DNA of 64,000 nucleotides from Prevotellaceae bacterium UBA4301 (lineage in GTDB: Bacteria > Bacteroidota > Bacteroidia > Bacteroidales > Bacteroidaceae): assembly GCA_002395775.1 (NCBI GenBank), contig DGUV01000074.1:35406-99405 (forward strand), in the 5' to 3' direction. Made by a program: the position numbers and the translations under genes. Shown in pieces: positions 1 through 9,891 of this stretch. The notes beneath the pieces are model-generated. The model did no database searches, had not been told where the DNA came from, and was given only the letters and a program-made list of their open reading frames with translations. The stretch's first letter is position 1. Every line of letters starts with the position of its first letter.

Positions 1-32
1 GATATGTCGGCAAATAGCGAATATTGTCAATA

Positions 33-1451
33 ATGGCGTTCAATAACTTTAGTTTTTGGTTAATCTATCCATTCATTTTTGGGATATATTGGTTGATACC
101 CATTAGGTTTAATGACTGGCGGAAGGCGTTTCTAATTTTTGCGAGTTATCTGCTATATATGAATTGGAAACCAGCTTATGCACTTGTGCTTCTGGGTGTG
201 ACGATGATTACCTACTTTGGCGGACGCCTATTGGAAATCCAAGCAATAGCCAAGAAAAAAAAGAGAATTGTATGTTTTATTTCGTTTTTAGGCCTACTAC
301 CATTATTGGTATTCAAATACTACAACTTCCTCAATGAGAGCCTGACTAATGGACTCACAACAATTGGTTTGTCATTTTCAATGCCAGGACTAAACTGGGC
401 CGTTCCAGTCGGCATTTCTTTCTTTACCTTTCAGGCTGTAGGTTATATGTTGGATGTTTATCATGGAAGAATGAAAGCGGAGACTAACTTGTTGGACTAT
501 CTGCTATTCGTGTCATTTTTCCCGCAAGTGATGTCTGGCCCTATCAGCAAGGCAAATGAACTACTCCCACAAATTAAGAAGCCCCATTTTTTTAATTATG
601 AACAGGGAAAACAAGGATTAAAATTCTTACTATGGGGGATGTTTATCAAATTGGTAATAGCCGATCGCTTGGGATTATTTGTGGATACTGTTTACTCTAA
701 TTATATTCACTACAACGGCACAACTTGTTTCACTGCAAGTGTGTTTTACTCCTTGCAGATTTACTGTGACTTTGCTGGGTATTCTCTAATGGCCATCGGT
801 GTTGCAAGAACCCTTGGTTTCAATCTGATTAACAACTTCCGGAGACCATATTTTGCGGTAAGTATCACCGACTTTTGGAAACGATGGCACATCTCTTTGA
901 CAAGATGGCTTACACAACAAGTGTATATCCCACTTGGTGGAAGCCGTTGCAGTAAATCACGCACATATTGGAACATTTTCGTGACATTCCTCGTGAGTGG
1001 TATCTGGCACGGAGCCAATTGGACGTTTATTATTTGGGGGGGTATGCATGGCATATTTCAGATTATCGAAAAGGTTTTGGGGTTGCAAAAGTATGAAGGA
1101 AATAGTTGGGTTGTTAAGACCATAAGGATTATTATTACATTCCTGTTGGTAAACTTCGCATGGATATTTTTCCGCATGCCTAACATTTCAAGTGCAGTAG
1201 TAGTAGTAGGGAAGATATTCACTAGTTATGGAGCACCTAACTTGAGCGGATTGGAGATTTACACTATTCTAATATTACTGGTCGCTTTAGCAATACTGTT
1301 TTTCAAAGATATTAAAGATGAATTCTTGCCGACAAGATTTGTATTTCTCCAGAAAGGTTTCGTCCGATGGAGTGTTTATTTTATTTTGTTCGCAATGACA
1401 ATTACACTCGGTGTCCTTGATAGTGGTCAGTTCATTTACGTTAACTTTTAG
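33..1451 (+). CDS. MBOAT-family polysaccharide O-acyltransferase (AlgI-like)
   Basis: A 472-residue multi-pass membrane protein of the AlgI/DltB branch of the MBOAT family, which moves acyl (usually acetyl) groups across the inner membrane to extracytoplasmic polysaccharide. Seen: many hydrophobic segments, the family motif FWKRWHISLTRW near residue 280, YIPLGGSR shortly after, and SGIWHGANW near residue 325, whose His is the expected catalytic residue. Length fits the family. A TTG at 24 is in frame, but ATG at 33 is the more natural start. The SGNH-like gene that follows 12 nt later is the usual partner of such proteins, so the pair probably O-acetylates the polysaccharide made by this operon. 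The donor and acceptor are not shown by sequence. Confidence 0.9.
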   Translation: MAFNNFSFWLIYPFIFGIYWLIPIRFNDWRKAFLIFASYLLYMNWKPAYALVLLGVTMITYFGGRLLEIQAIAKKKKRIVCFISFLGLLPLLVFKYYNFLNESLTNGLTTIGLSFSMPGLNWAVPVGISFFTFQAVGYMLDVYHGRMKAETNLLDYLLFVSFFPQVMSGPISKANELLPQIKKPHFFNYEQGKQGLKFLLWGMFIKLVIADRLGLFVDTVYSNYIHYNGTTCFTASVFYSLQIYCDFAGYSLMAIGVARTLGFNLINNFRRPYFAVSITDFWKRWHISLTRWLTQQVYIPLGGSRCSKSRTYWNIFVTFLVSGIWHGANWTFIIWGGMHGIFQIIEKVLGLQKYEGNSWVVKTIRIIITFLLVNFAWIFFRMPNISSAVVVVGKIFTSYGAPNLSGLEIYTILILLVALAILFFKDIKDEFLPTRFVFLQKGFVRWSVYFILFAMTITLGVLDSGQFIYVNF

Positions 1452-1463
1452 GTTTTAGAGGAA

Positions 1464-2360
1464 ATGAAGAAGTTTTTGATTAAGATTCTCTTGTTTTTCA
1501 TTTCTGTGGCAGGGGTGGACATTCTTTATGGTGTTGCATGCCAATACATGAACGATCATTCAAAGGGAGGTGGCACAAAGAGCCGTCATTACACCTGCAA
1601 AGAATCGAACGAGGAGGTGTTGATTTTTGGTTCTTCCCGCGCTAAGCATCATTATGTTCCTGATATTATAGAAGATAGTCTTTGTTTAAAATGCTATAAC
1701 GCAGGAGAAGACGGAAACGGTATAATTCTCAGCTATGGGTTTTTGAAAATTATAACTGAGCGTTATTCGCCCAAACTCATCATTTATGATGTATCGGGAT
1801 ATGATATCTATGAAGATGACAACATGAAGTATTTGGACCTGTTGAAACCATATTACCGAGAGCCGGGGATTGATTCTATTTTTTGGCAGGTGAACTCAAG
1901 GACAAGATTAATGATGATGTCTAAACTATATTGTTTCAATACTTCATGTTTGCGAATTATTGGAAATTATATACATCCAATGACCAATTATCCCAAAGGA
2001 TATTATGCTATACACAAGGCTATGGATTATGAACCTGAAGTAATGGTGAGAGAAAAAGAAACTGTTGACACCTTAAAAATGGCGTTCATAAAAAACTTTA
2101 TAAAAAAAGCTCAAAACCAAGGTATCTCCTTGGTCTTCTGTGTCTCTCCTACATATAAGGTAGAGGGAGATGAACAGTATTATGACCCTGTCAAACAGTT
2201 ATGCGAGCAATATGGTATTCCTTTATTTTTCGATAGTAATGATCCCGAAATATCTAGTGATAAGCATTACTTTCAGGATAGAACACACATGAATGATGCT
2301 GGTGCACGTTTATATACTTCTAAACTAATGCATCAGATTAAACTTCACAGTCTTCTGTAA
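1464..2360 (+). CDS. SGNH-like membrane-anchored protein, probable acyl-transfer partner
   Basis: A 298-residue protein with one N-terminal hydrophobic anchor (residues about 4-22) and an extracytoplasmic domain. FGSSRAKHHYVP near residues 54-65 resembles the nucleophile block of SGNH/DltD/AlgJ-type proteins, and DRTHMND near residue 272 supplies the Asp-x-x-His pair of the last SGNH block. It follows the MBOAT gene directly, as AlgJ/AlgX or DltD do with their MBOAT partners. Role by inference: accepting the acyl group and placing it on the glycan. It could instead be an esterase. No enzyme specificity can be read from the sequence. Confidence 0.65.
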   Translation: MKKFLIKILLFFISVAGVDILYGVACQYMNDHSKGGGTKSRHYTCKESNEEVLIFGSSRAKHHYVPDIIEDSLCLKCYNAGEDGNGIILSYGFLKIITERYSPKLIIYDVSGYDIYEDDNMKYLDLLKPYYREPGIDSIFWQVNSRTRLMMMSKLYCFNTSCLRIIGNYIHPMTNYPKGYYAIHKAMDYEPEVMVREKETVDTLKMAFIKNFIKKAQNQGISLVFCVSPTYKVEGDEQYYDPVKQLCEQYGIPLFFDSNDPEISSDKHYFQDRTHMNDAGARLYTSKLMHQIKLHSLL

Positions 2361-2367
2361 TAAGAAC

Positions 2368-3447
2368 ATGCAAGATAACACTTCAAATAATAAGCATCTA
2401 CTCACAAACGTGGCCATCATTCGGCCCTTTCTGGTAGTGCTTCTGGTTTTTTACCATGCATTTGCCATATACGGAAGTGCGTGGAATCCAATTCCGGGCT
2501 TCCTAGAGATTAAGACATATTGGTGGCTCGACAAGTTGAGTTATGCCTTTATGCTTGAAACTTTTGTGTTTGTATCAGGGTATGTGTTCGGATACCAGGT
2601 TCGAACAAAGGGTGAAATCAAATTAGAGGCAAGAAGTCTTTTCTTCGGGAAATTAAAAAGGTTAATTATGCCTTGCATGGTATTCAGTTTTCTTTACATC
2701 TTGCTGCTTGGCAATATTAAACAACCTATTACGAAAACTCTATATGATTTAGTCAATGGCTATGGTCACATGTGGTTCTTACCCATGCTCTTCTGGTGTT
2801 TTGTTGGAGTCTGGATCATCGAGAAATTGAAGTTGCGTATCGGCCACATTATAGCGGTCCTTATTATTTGTTCTATTTTCTCTTTCGTTCCATTACCGCT
2901 TCAGATGGGTTCTGCACTGTACTTCATGTTTTTTTTCTATATGGGGTACTTTTTACAACGAAATGATATAAAACTTAAGAGATTTTACAAACCTATCTAT
3001 GCGGCAACGTTGTTTATTTCCTTTGCCATAGCTTTTCCTTCGTTGACACTATTTCGAGAATCCGTAAAAAACGTTATTGTTAACGGGAGGGGGGATTGGA
3101 TAGATAATCAAATGATTGAGAAGGCGATAGCATTGTCGCTATCTAATTTCACGAGATTGATATATGCCTCTATTGGTTTAACAATGTTATTCGCAATAGT
3201 TGGATTGTTGGAAACGAAACGTTCCACCCCACTACCGAAATGGGTCATTAAGATAGGTGGCCTATGCATGGGAGTTTATTTGTTTCAGCAGTTTATACTG
3301 AAAGGACTATATCTCTATACTGCACTTCCTGAAATATTTGGCCCAATTTGGCTGCCATGGATTGGATTTGTAATTGCCCTTACAGGATCATTACTCATAT
3401 CATACTTGATGCGCATGACCAAAGCAGGCCGATTCCTTATCGGTTGA
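2368..3447 (+). CDS. Acyltransferase-3 family membrane protein
   Basis: A 359-residue protein with about ten hydrophobic segments, typical of the acyltransferase-3 (OafA/YrhL/WecH) family that O-acylates surface glycans using cytoplasmic acyl-CoA. Seen: the N-terminal Arg-to-His arrangement with R19 and H30 (LLVFYHAF), the position of the essential residues in this family, and FVFVSGYVFGYQ in place of the usual FFxxSGF block. There is no extra periplasmic SGNH domain. It starts 7 nt after the preceding gene and is probably co-transcribed. Together with the MBOAT/SGNH pair it suggests a glycan with more than one acyl decoration. Confidence 0.85.
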   Translation: MQDNTSNNKHLLTNVAIIRPFLVVLLVFYHAFAIYGSAWNPIPGFLEIKTYWWLDKLSYAFMLETFVFVSGYVFGYQVRTKGEIKLEARSLFFGKLKRLIMPCMVFSFLYILLLGNIKQPITKTLYDLVNGYGHMWFLPMLFWCFVGVWIIEKLKLRIGHIIAVLIICSIFSFVPLPLQMGSALYFMFFFYMGYFLQRNDIKLKRFYKPIYAATLFISFAIAFPSLTLFRESVKNVIVNGRGDWIDNQMIEKAIALSLSNFTRLIYASIGLTMLFAIVGLLETKRSTPLPKWVIKIGGLCMGVYLFQQFILKGLYLYTALPEIFGPIWLPWIGFVIALTGSLLISYLMRMTKAGRFLIG

Positions 3448-3466
3448 TAATTACAAATCGAAGAAA

Positions 3467-4915
3467 ATGTCAAAGACACTTAATACAAAAGTTAGGACTG
3501 CCACAAAATGGTCTACAGTTGGAGAGGTAGCGGCCAAGTTAGTTGCTCCTATCTCCAGCATGTTTCTTGCGCGATTACTCACACCAGAGGCCTTTGGTGT
3601 GGTGACCACGCTTATGATGATTATCACTTTTGCGGAGATATTTACCGATGCAGGATTCCAAAAGTATCTAATTCAGCATGAGTTTCGAGATGCAGAGGAT
3701 CGGGATGAAAGCACAAATGTTGCCTTTTGGAGCAATCTTATAATGTCACTTGCCATTTGGGGCATTATAGCATTTTTTAGTGCTCCATTGGCCGAATTGG
3801 TAGGAAATCCTGGACTTGGCCATGTACTCGTCATTGCTTGCGTCTCCATTCCTCTGGCAGCATTCAGCAGCATACAAATGGCTTTATTTAAACGTGACTT
3901 GGACTTTAAGACACTTGCAAGAGTGAGGATTGTATCAACACTTATACCATTGCTCGTTACCGTACCTTTGGCATTCTGGTTGCGTAGTTATTGGGCCCTT
4001 GTGATAGGAACTATCATCGTCAACCTCGTCAATGCAGTATTACTAACAGCATTTTCCAAGTGGAAACCTCGTTTGTTCTATAGTTTTGCTAAGCTAAAAG
4101 AGATGTTCTCATTCACAGTTTGGAGCATGATTGAGGCCATAAGCATCTGGTTGACAAATTATGTTGATGTATTTATAGTCGGCACAATGTTAAGCCAATA
4201 CTACTTAGGACTATACAAAACTTCTTCAACCTTAGTTGGTCAAATCATGGGGCTCGTCACAGCCATTACTACGCCTATTCTCTTTTCTGCATTGTCTCGG
4301 TTGCAGAACGATGAGAAAGAGTTCCAGGGTCTCTTTTTCCGCTTCCAAAAGTTAGTAGGTCTTTTAGTTATTCCACTTGGAGTTGGTATTTTTCTCTTTC
4401 GGGATTTTGCAACAGAAATTATTCTGGGAGATCAATGGGGAGAGGCAGCTGGTTTTATTGGCCTTTGGGCACTGACAAGTTCTGTCACAATAGTTTTGAG
4501 CCATTATAGTAGTGAGGTATATAGAGCAAAGGGGAAACCCAAACTATCGGTATTAGCTCAAATTTTACATATCATTGCACTTTGGCCGACAGTATTAATA
4601 ACGGTAAAATATGGCTTTGAGACATTATACGTAGCCCGTTCGTTAGTGCGTTTAGAATTAATCGCTGTCAATCTATGTATTATGGGCTTAATGATTAAAA
4701 TGCCTGTGAGAAGGATGTTTACTAATATTTTGCCATCCTGCTTAGCTGCATTATGCATGTTGGCAGTTATGCTACTTCCAGCCACCAGCAGTATTTGGTT
4801 GAGTATTGTATATGCCCTAATTGCCACATCTATTTATATTGCTATTATAATGCTATTTAAAGACGAGAGACAAATTTTTATCAGTTTACCGAGAATAATC
4901 AAGAACAAGTCATGA
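3467..4915 (+). CDS. Wzx-type oligosaccharide flippase
   Basis: A 482-residue integral membrane protein of the MOP superfamily (polysaccharide flippases of the RfbX/Wzx/TuaB kind). Seen: about 12-14 hydrophobic segments and a family-typical N-terminus (WSTVGEVAAKLVAPISS, then FLARLLTPEAFGVV). It should move undecaprenyl-linked repeat units made by the glycosyltransferases of this operon to the periplasmic face. The reading frame overlaps the next gene by 4 nt (ATGA), so translation is probably coupled. Family assignment is firm. The substrate is inferred from context. Confidence 0.9.
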   Translation: MSKTLNTKVRTATKWSTVGEVAAKLVAPISSMFLARLLTPEAFGVVTTLMMIITFAEIFTDAGFQKYLIQHEFRDAEDRDESTNVAFWSNLIMSLAIWGIIAFFSAPLAELVGNPGLGHVLVIACVSIPLAAFSSIQMALFKRDLDFKTLARVRIVSTLIPLLVTVPLAFWLRSYWALVIGTIIVNLVNAVLLTAFSKWKPRLFYSFAKLKEMFSFTVWSMIEAISIWLTNYVDVFIVGTMLSQYYLGLYKTSSTLVGQIMGLVTAITTPILFSALSRLQNDEKEFQGLFFRFQKLVGLLVIPLGVGIFLFRDFATEIILGDQWGEAAGFIGLWALTSSVTIVLSHYSSEVYRAKGKPKLSVLAQILHIIALWPTVLITVKYGFETLYVARSLVRLELIAVNLCIMGLMIKMPVRRMFTNILPSCLAALCMLAVMLLPATSSIWLSIVYALIATSIYIAIIMLFKDERQIFISLPRIIKNKS

Positions 4916-6027
4916 AAGTGTTAGTAGCTGGAGATTATTGTCCACAAGAGCGGGTGGCAGATTTGTTTGAAAAAAATAACTTTTCATCAGTCTTTGGTTC
5001 AATAAAGCCCTTAATTACTGAAGCTGACGTATCAATAGTAAATTTAGAGTGCCCTGTGTGCGACGGCGATGGGCAGCCTATCAAAAAAGTTGGTCCAAAT
5101 CTTCATTGTTCATCAAAAGGAATTGAGGCTATGAAATGGGCTGGATTTAACTGCGTCACTTTGGCTAACAATCATTTTTTTGACTATGGCAAAGAAGGCG
5201 TTGAGAACACTTTGCAAGCATGCAAAGAATACGATTTAGACATTGTTGGCGGAGGAATGAATTTTCAAGAAGCCTCAAAAGTCTTATATAAAAAAATCAA
5301 TGGAGAAACGCTTGCTATAATAAATTGCTGCGAACATGAATTCAGCATTGCCACTGAAGATTCGGCTGGTAGTAATCCGTTGAATCCAATTCAGCAGTAC
5401 TATGCGATTAAAGAGGCAAAGAAAAAAGCAGACTACGTATTGGTTATCATTCATGGTGGACATGAAATGTGGCAGTTGCCAAGTCCTCGTATGCAAGAGA
5501 CCTACCGTTTTCTTATAGACGCTGGAGCCGACGCTGTTGTAAATCATCATCAGCATTGTTATAGCGGATATGAGTTTTACAATGATAAGCCCATCGTTTA
5601 TGGTTTAGGAAATTTTTGTTTTGACAAGCAAGGATATCTTCCTGAGCTGTGGTGTTATGGATATATGGTAAATATCAACCTTTCTAATAAGATTAAGATT
5701 GACCTCTATCCTTATGAACAATGCAGAAAAGAGCCAAAGGTCATGTTTTTATCCAATCGAAAAGATTTTGAAGAACGGATAAAGGAACTTAACGATATCA
5801 TTTCCACTCCCTCAAAACTACAGGAAGAAACTTATGCCTATTATTCCAAAAACAAAAAAAACATATGCATGGCCTTTGAACCATATCGAGGGCGCATCCT
5901 AAATAAGTTATATTTATTGGGTTTGCTTCCTTCATTTTTGAGCAATAACAAAAAGAAGAAACTGCTTAATCTACTGCAGTGTGAATCACATCGAGATAAG
6001 GTATTACATAATCTAAATACTGATTAA
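4912..6027 (+). CDS. CapA/PGA-cap family metallophosphatase-like protein
   Basis: A 371-residue protein of the CapA (PGA_cap) family, a calcineurin-like metallophosphoesterase fold first named from poly-gamma-glutamate capsule synthesis. Seen: VNLECPV near residue 43, LANNHFFDYG near 83, VIIHGGHE near 180 and NHHQHCYSGYEF near 210, which supply the Asn and His metal ligands. There is no signal peptide. In polysaccharide clusters without pgsB/C homologs, such proteins are not known to make poly-glutamate, so a role as phosphatase or in processing the nascent glycan is inferred. Overlaps the flippase gene by 4 nt. Confidence 0.85.
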   Translation: MKVLVAGDYCPQERVADLFEKNNFSSVFGSIKPLITEADVSIVNLECPVCDGDGQPIKKVGPNLHCSSKGIEAMKWAGFNCVTLANNHFFDYGKEGVENTLQACKEYDLDIVGGGMNFQEASKVLYKKINGETLAIINCCEHEFSIATEDSAGSNPLNPIQQYYAIKEAKKKADYVLVIIHGGHEMWQLPSPRMQETYRFLIDAGADAVVNHHQHCYSGYEFYNDKPIVYGLGNFCFDKQGYLPELWCYGYMVNINLSNKIKIDLYPYEQCRKEPKVMFLSNRKDFEERIKELNDIISTPSKLQEETYAYYSKNKKNICMAFEPYRGRILNKLYLLGLLPSFLSNNKKKKLLNLLQCESHRDKVLHNLNTD

Positions 6028-6032
6028 TTGAT

Positions 6033-7214
6033 ATGTCACATAACAATCATTCATTGGAGTATTATAAGACTCCATCTAAGTACTTAATATTAAGGAATTT
6101 TGCTTTCTTTTGCATGCTTGGTTTCCTTGTATATCACTGGTTTCCATTTCCACCTATCGTTTGGAGGTTAGGATTGGTCTGCTTGAGTTTTATTGGTATT
6201 CTCATACATCTGACTAAATTCAAATTAACGGCCGTTGAACGAAGTATGCTTCTTTTTGTTGCTCTAAATGTCATTTATTTTTTGTTCTCTTTTACGTGGC
6301 AAAAACCAGAGTCAACAAACTTTGGCAATGTTCTATGTTCCATGTTGCCTATACCCCTCTTCTTTGTAATAACCGCTAATGGAGCTATAACTCGCCGCTC
6401 ATTGACAATTTTCCTTATATTAAGCTGTATCGCTGGATATTTCTACTTTTACCACGAAGAAAGCATCCTATTTGAAGTAGCTTTATCAGGCGAGTCTGGT
6501 GACTTCACAATTAATAACTCCACCATTTTTCTTGTAATCATTCCTCTTCTTTTTTTTGTTCGTAACAAATGGATTACAATAGGTGTATCCGTTATCATTA
6601 TTTTCTTTATTATATATGGAGCCAAACGTGGCAACATTATCTCTGCAATGTTACCCTTCTATCTGCTTGTCCGAATGAACATGAAATCGAAACAGTCCTT
6701 TCTTAGTGAGGTTTTGCTTATAATTGTGGTAACTGCGATCTCATATTTCGCTTATTATACTATGATGAATAGTGATTATTTGGTTAGCCGTATTGCAAAA
6801 ACGCTTGAAGGAGATACTTCTAACCGTGACATTTTATACGCTACTGCATTTAGTACATGGTTAAATGCAGAAAATTTACATAACATCATTTTCGGATTTG
6901 GAACTGACGGAACCACCAATTTAATCGGAATCCGTGCACACAATGATTGGTTAGAAATATTAGTTGATTTTGGCATATTAGGTATTTTTGCTTATCTTTT
7001 ATTCCATGTAAGTATAATAAGGACTATTCTGAAGAACAAACATAACCCTCTGTTATACTATACTCTTCTTGCAGTGTTTTTTATTTGGTTTTCAAAGTCT
7101 TTGTACTCAATGGGATTCACTAACAATATTTTTTCATTTCTTTCAATGGAAATAGGAATTGTCCTTGGCCTCGAGTACCGAGATAAGCAGGGGTTATCTA
7201 TTCTATCTGACTAA
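6033..7214 (+). CDS. O-antigen/capsule polymerase (Wzy/WaaL family)
   Basis: A 393-residue protein with about ten hydrophobic segments and one large periplasmic loop. AHNDWLEILVDFGILG at residues about 302-317 is the Wzy_C/O-antigen ligase signature with its conserved His. In an operon carrying a Wzx flippase and an initiating phosphoglycosyl transferase, this is most simply the polymerase that joins repeat units in the periplasm. A ligase role cannot be excluded, since the two families share this motif. Starts 5 nt after the CapA-like gene. Confidence 0.85.
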   Translation: MSHNNHSLEYYKTPSKYLILRNFAFFCMLGFLVYHWFPFPPIVWRLGLVCLSFIGILIHLTKFKLTAVERSMLLFVALNVIYFLFSFTWQKPESTNFGNVLCSMLPIPLFFVITANGAITRRSLTIFLILSCIAGYFYFYHEESILFEVALSGESGDFTINNSTIFLVIIPLLFFVRNKWITIGVSVIIIFFIIYGAKRGNIISAMLPFYLLVRMNMKSKQSFLSEVLLIIVVTAISYFAYYTMMNSDYLVSRIAKTLEGDTSNRDILYATAFSTWLNAENLHNIIFGFGTDGTTNLIGIRAHNDWLEILVDFGILGIFAYLLFHVSIIRTILKNKHNPLLYYTLLAVFFIWFSKSLYSMGFTNNIFSFLSMEIGIVLGLEYRDKQGLSILSD

Positions 7215-7221
7215 TTATTCT

Positions 7222-8130
7222 ATGCAACCAATACTTAACTTTATAAAGCATCCCAGTCGTTTATTTTTAGGAATAGTCAAGAAGACACACTTCCTTTATT
7301 CAGATAGTGTGTATCTACGATTATACTATTTCTTTAAATTAGGCAAAGTTTTACATCTTCATCATCCCTTAACATTTAATGAGAAACTACAGTGGTTGAA
7401 ATTATATGACCGGCGACCAGAATACACCATGATGGTAGATAAGTATTCAGTTAAGAATTATGTGGCAGAGATTATTGGAAGGGAACATACTATTCCTACG
7501 CTGGGTGTATGGGACAGCCCTGATGATATAGAATGGGATTTGCTGCCGCAACAATTTGTGCTAAAGACCACCCATGGAGGAGGAGGCTGTGGTGTTATCA
7601 TATGTAAGAATAAAGCAACATTCAATAAAGACGATGCAATACACAAACTTTCCGTTTCCTTAAAAAGCGATATTTATAAAGAATTTCGTGAATGGCCCTA
7701 CAAAAATGTCAAGAAACGTATTATTGCAGAGCAATATATGACAAACGATGGCCAGGAGTTGGAAGATTATAAAATACATTGTTTCAATGGCACCCCCAAA
7801 TTCATACTACTTTGCAGAGATCGATTCTCAAAAAAAGGATTGTCTGAGGATTTTTATTCAACAGAATGGGAACATCTAAATATGAAGCGACCAAATCGAG
7901 ACAATCCCGGAGGACATAATCGTCCAAAAGAGTTAGATGAAATGATACGTTTTGCAAAATTACTATCCAAAGACATACCATTTATTCGGACTGATTTTTA
8001 TATAATTAATGGCCAAGTGTATTTTGGAGAACTAACTTTTTTCCCTGCTGGAGGTATGAGTAGCTTTGAACCCGAAGAGTATGACCGAACTCTTGGATCA
8101 TGGCTCGTCCTTCCGCATGAAATGTCGTAA
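7222..8130 (+). CDS. TupA-like ATP-grasp protein of polysaccharide synthesis
   Basis: A 302-residue protein matching the TupA-like ATP-grasp family found in teichuronopeptide and capsule loci. Seen: FVLKTTHGGGGCGVI near residue 113 (nucleotide-binding Gly-rich loop), RIIAEQYM, EDYKIHCFNG, and the C-terminal metal/ATP block IRTDFYI...YFGELTFFPAGG. ATP-grasp enzymes ligate carboxylates to amines, so it may add an amino acid or peptide to a sugar carboxylate. The substrate is unknown. An upstream in-frame TTG at 7159 overlaps the polymerase gene. ATG at 7222 is preferred because it begins a normal N-terminus. Confidence 0.8.
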   Translation: MQPILNFIKHPSRLFLGIVKKTHFLYSDSVYLRLYYFFKLGKVLHLHHPLTFNEKLQWLKLYDRRPEYTMMVDKYSVKNYVAEIIGREHTIPTLGVWDSPDDIEWDLLPQQFVLKTTHGGGGCGVIICKNKATFNKDDAIHKLSVSLKSDIYKEFREWPYKNVKKRIIAEQYMTNDGQELEDYKIHCFNGTPKFILLCRDRFSKKGLSEDFYSTEWEHLNMKRPNRDNPGGHNRPKELDEMIRFAKLLSKDIPFIRTDFYIINGQVYFGELTFFPAGGMSSFEPEEYDRTLGSWLVLPHEMS

Positions 8131-8137
8131 TTGGATT

Positions 8138-9217
8138 ATGAAACACATACTATGTCTCATAGACTCACTCGGTCCAGGCGGAGCACAGCGGCAATTGGTT
8201 GGGCTCGCTGTGTTTTTAAAAGAAAAAGGATACAAAATATCAGTGGCGTATTATCATGATTATTGTTTCTATGCAGATTATCTATTAGCCAATGACATAC
8301 CATATGTATACCTAAATAAGGCTAAAAAATCGGTTTCCAGAATATGGCATATAGCACGCTATATCCGTAAAACGGAACCTGATGTGGTAATTTCCTATTT
8401 GGAAACGCCTTCGATATGTGCCTGTATGGCTCACATATTTAATCGCAAATTCAAACTGATAGTATCCGAAAGAAATACTACCCAACATACTGGGAAAAAT
8501 GAGATAATAAGATTTAATCTTTTTAGAATAGCAGACTATGTGGTCCCTAATTCCTATTCACAAGAAGAATATATATGTTCGTTTTTCCCAAAGTTAAAAG
8601 ACAAAGTATATACCATCCCCAATTTTGTAGACCTAACATATTTTGTTCCTACGTTAAAAAAAAATCGACGGAAAGTGCCAGAAATTATGATTGCGGCATC
8701 TATTTGGCCCTCTAAAAATACTCTAGGATTTATAGATGCTGTAGCAGCGTTGAAGTCTAAAGGATTTTGCTTCCATATTAGTTGGTATGGACTAAACACA
8801 GCACATATGGATTATATCAATAAATGTAAGCAAAAAATCGAGTATCTTGGCCTTATCGATTATATAGAACTAAAGGAGAAAACAAACAAAATATTAGAGA
8901 AGTATCAAAAGGCAGACTATTTCTGCTTGCCCTCATTTTATGAAGGAACACCCAATGTGATTTGTGAGGCAATGGCATGTGGACTCCCTATTGCATGCAG
9001 TAAGGTGTGTGACAATAGTCGCTATGTAGAAGAAGGAATAAATGGCTTCCTCTTCAACCCACATGACACAAACAGTATAGCCATGGCACTTGAGCGAATG
9101 ATGTCCCTCAAAGATGCAGAATATCAAGCATTCTCCATTAATAACCGTAAGCACGCAGAGTATTTGTTTTCGAAAGACAAATTTGTACAATCATATATAA
9201 AACTATTGGCACTATGA
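8138..9217 (+). CDS. Glycosyltransferase family 4 (GT-B)
   Basis: A 359-residue GT4 enzyme that transfers a sugar from a nucleotide donor to the lipid-linked repeat unit in the cytoplasm. Seen: the N-terminal acceptor-domain loop LGPGGAQRQ near residue 12 and the C-terminal E-x7-E donor-binding motif, E269 to E277, in the block YEGTPNVICEAMACGLP. The frame is open back to 8066 inside the preceding gene, but ATG at 8138, 7 nt after that gene's stop, gives the normal GT4 N-terminus. The last 4 nt overlap the next gene. Sugar specificity cannot be read. Confidence 0.9.
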   Translation: MKHILCLIDSLGPGGAQRQLVGLAVFLKEKGYKISVAYYHDYCFYADYLLANDIPYVYLNKAKKSVSRIWHIARYIRKTEPDVVISYLETPSICACMAHIFNRKFKLIVSERNTTQHTGKNEIIRFNLFRIADYVVPNSYSQEEYICSFFPKLKDKVYTIPNFVDLTYFVPTLKKNRRKVPEIMIAASIWPSKNTLGFIDAVAALKSKGFCFHISWYGLNTAHMDYINKCKQKIEYLGLIDYIELKEKTNKILEKYQKADYFCLPSFYEGTPNVICEAMACGLPIACSKVCDNSRYVEEGINGFLFNPHDTNSIAMALERMMSLKDAEYQAFSINNRKHAEYLFSKDKFVQSYIKLLAL

Positions 9218-9852
9218 GATTATTTTTGCTTATTAAAAGAGTATGGAATCGGGTTATGTCAAAACTTAATCACCATCAATTTAAGAACATTCATAAAACG
9301 GCATTCGTATCATATAAAGCGACTATTGATAATCCTGAAAATTTATATATGGAAGAATATACTAATATTTATAGTGGGTCTGTGATTATGAATAGTAAAG
9401 CCAATTTTATTATGAAGAAATATTCGGGGGCCGCTATTGGGTTAACTGTCATTACTGGCAATCATCTATCACCTATAGGTATGTGGCGAAAATTTGTAAC
9501 GGAGAATATAAAAGAGCAACTAGATAAAAACCATAATGCGGACAAAGATATTATTGTAGGGGAGGATGTGTGGATTGGCGCTAATGTAACATTGTTGTCT
9601 GGTGTCATTATTGGTCGTGGTGCGATAATTGGTGCTGGTTCTGTTGTGCGTTCCAAAGTTCCGCCATATGCTATTGTTACAGGAAATCCTGCAAAAATTA
9701 TGGGCTTTGTCTTTGATCCTGAACAAGTAATAGAACATGAGTCCAAATTATATCCTGAAGATGAAAGGCTACCAAGAGAAATTCTTGAAAAGAATTACCA
9801 AAAGTATTTTAAAAAGAGACTAAAAAACATAGCCGAATACCAGAAGTTATAG
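9214..9852 (+). CDS. Hexapeptide-repeat (left-handed beta-helix) acetyltransferase
   Basis: A 212-residue acyltransferase of the CatB/LacA/WcaF group. The C-terminal half has hexapeptide repeats (IIVGEDVWIGANVTLLSGV, then IIGRGAIIGAGSVV) and the family-typical NPAKIMGF after the helix. TGNHLSP near residue 86 carries the probable catalytic His. It overlaps the GT4 gene by 4 nt (ATGA) and so is probably translationally coupled to it. Likely O- or N-acetylates a sugar precursor or repeat unit with acetyl-CoA. The target is unknown. Confidence 0.88.
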   Translation: MRLFLLIKRVWNRVMSKLNHHQFKNIHKTAFVSYKATIDNPENLYMEEYTNIYSGSVIMNSKANFIMKKYSGAAIGLTVITGNHLSPIGMWRKFVTENIKEQLDKNHNADKDIIVGEDVWIGANVTLLSGVIIGRGAIIGAGSVVRSKVPPYAIVTGNPAKIMGFVFDPEQVIEHESKLYPEDERLPREILEKNYQKYFKKRLKNIAEYQKL

Positions 9853-9891
9853 TATTAGGAGAATAATTATAAAATAGTTCGCAACTAATTT

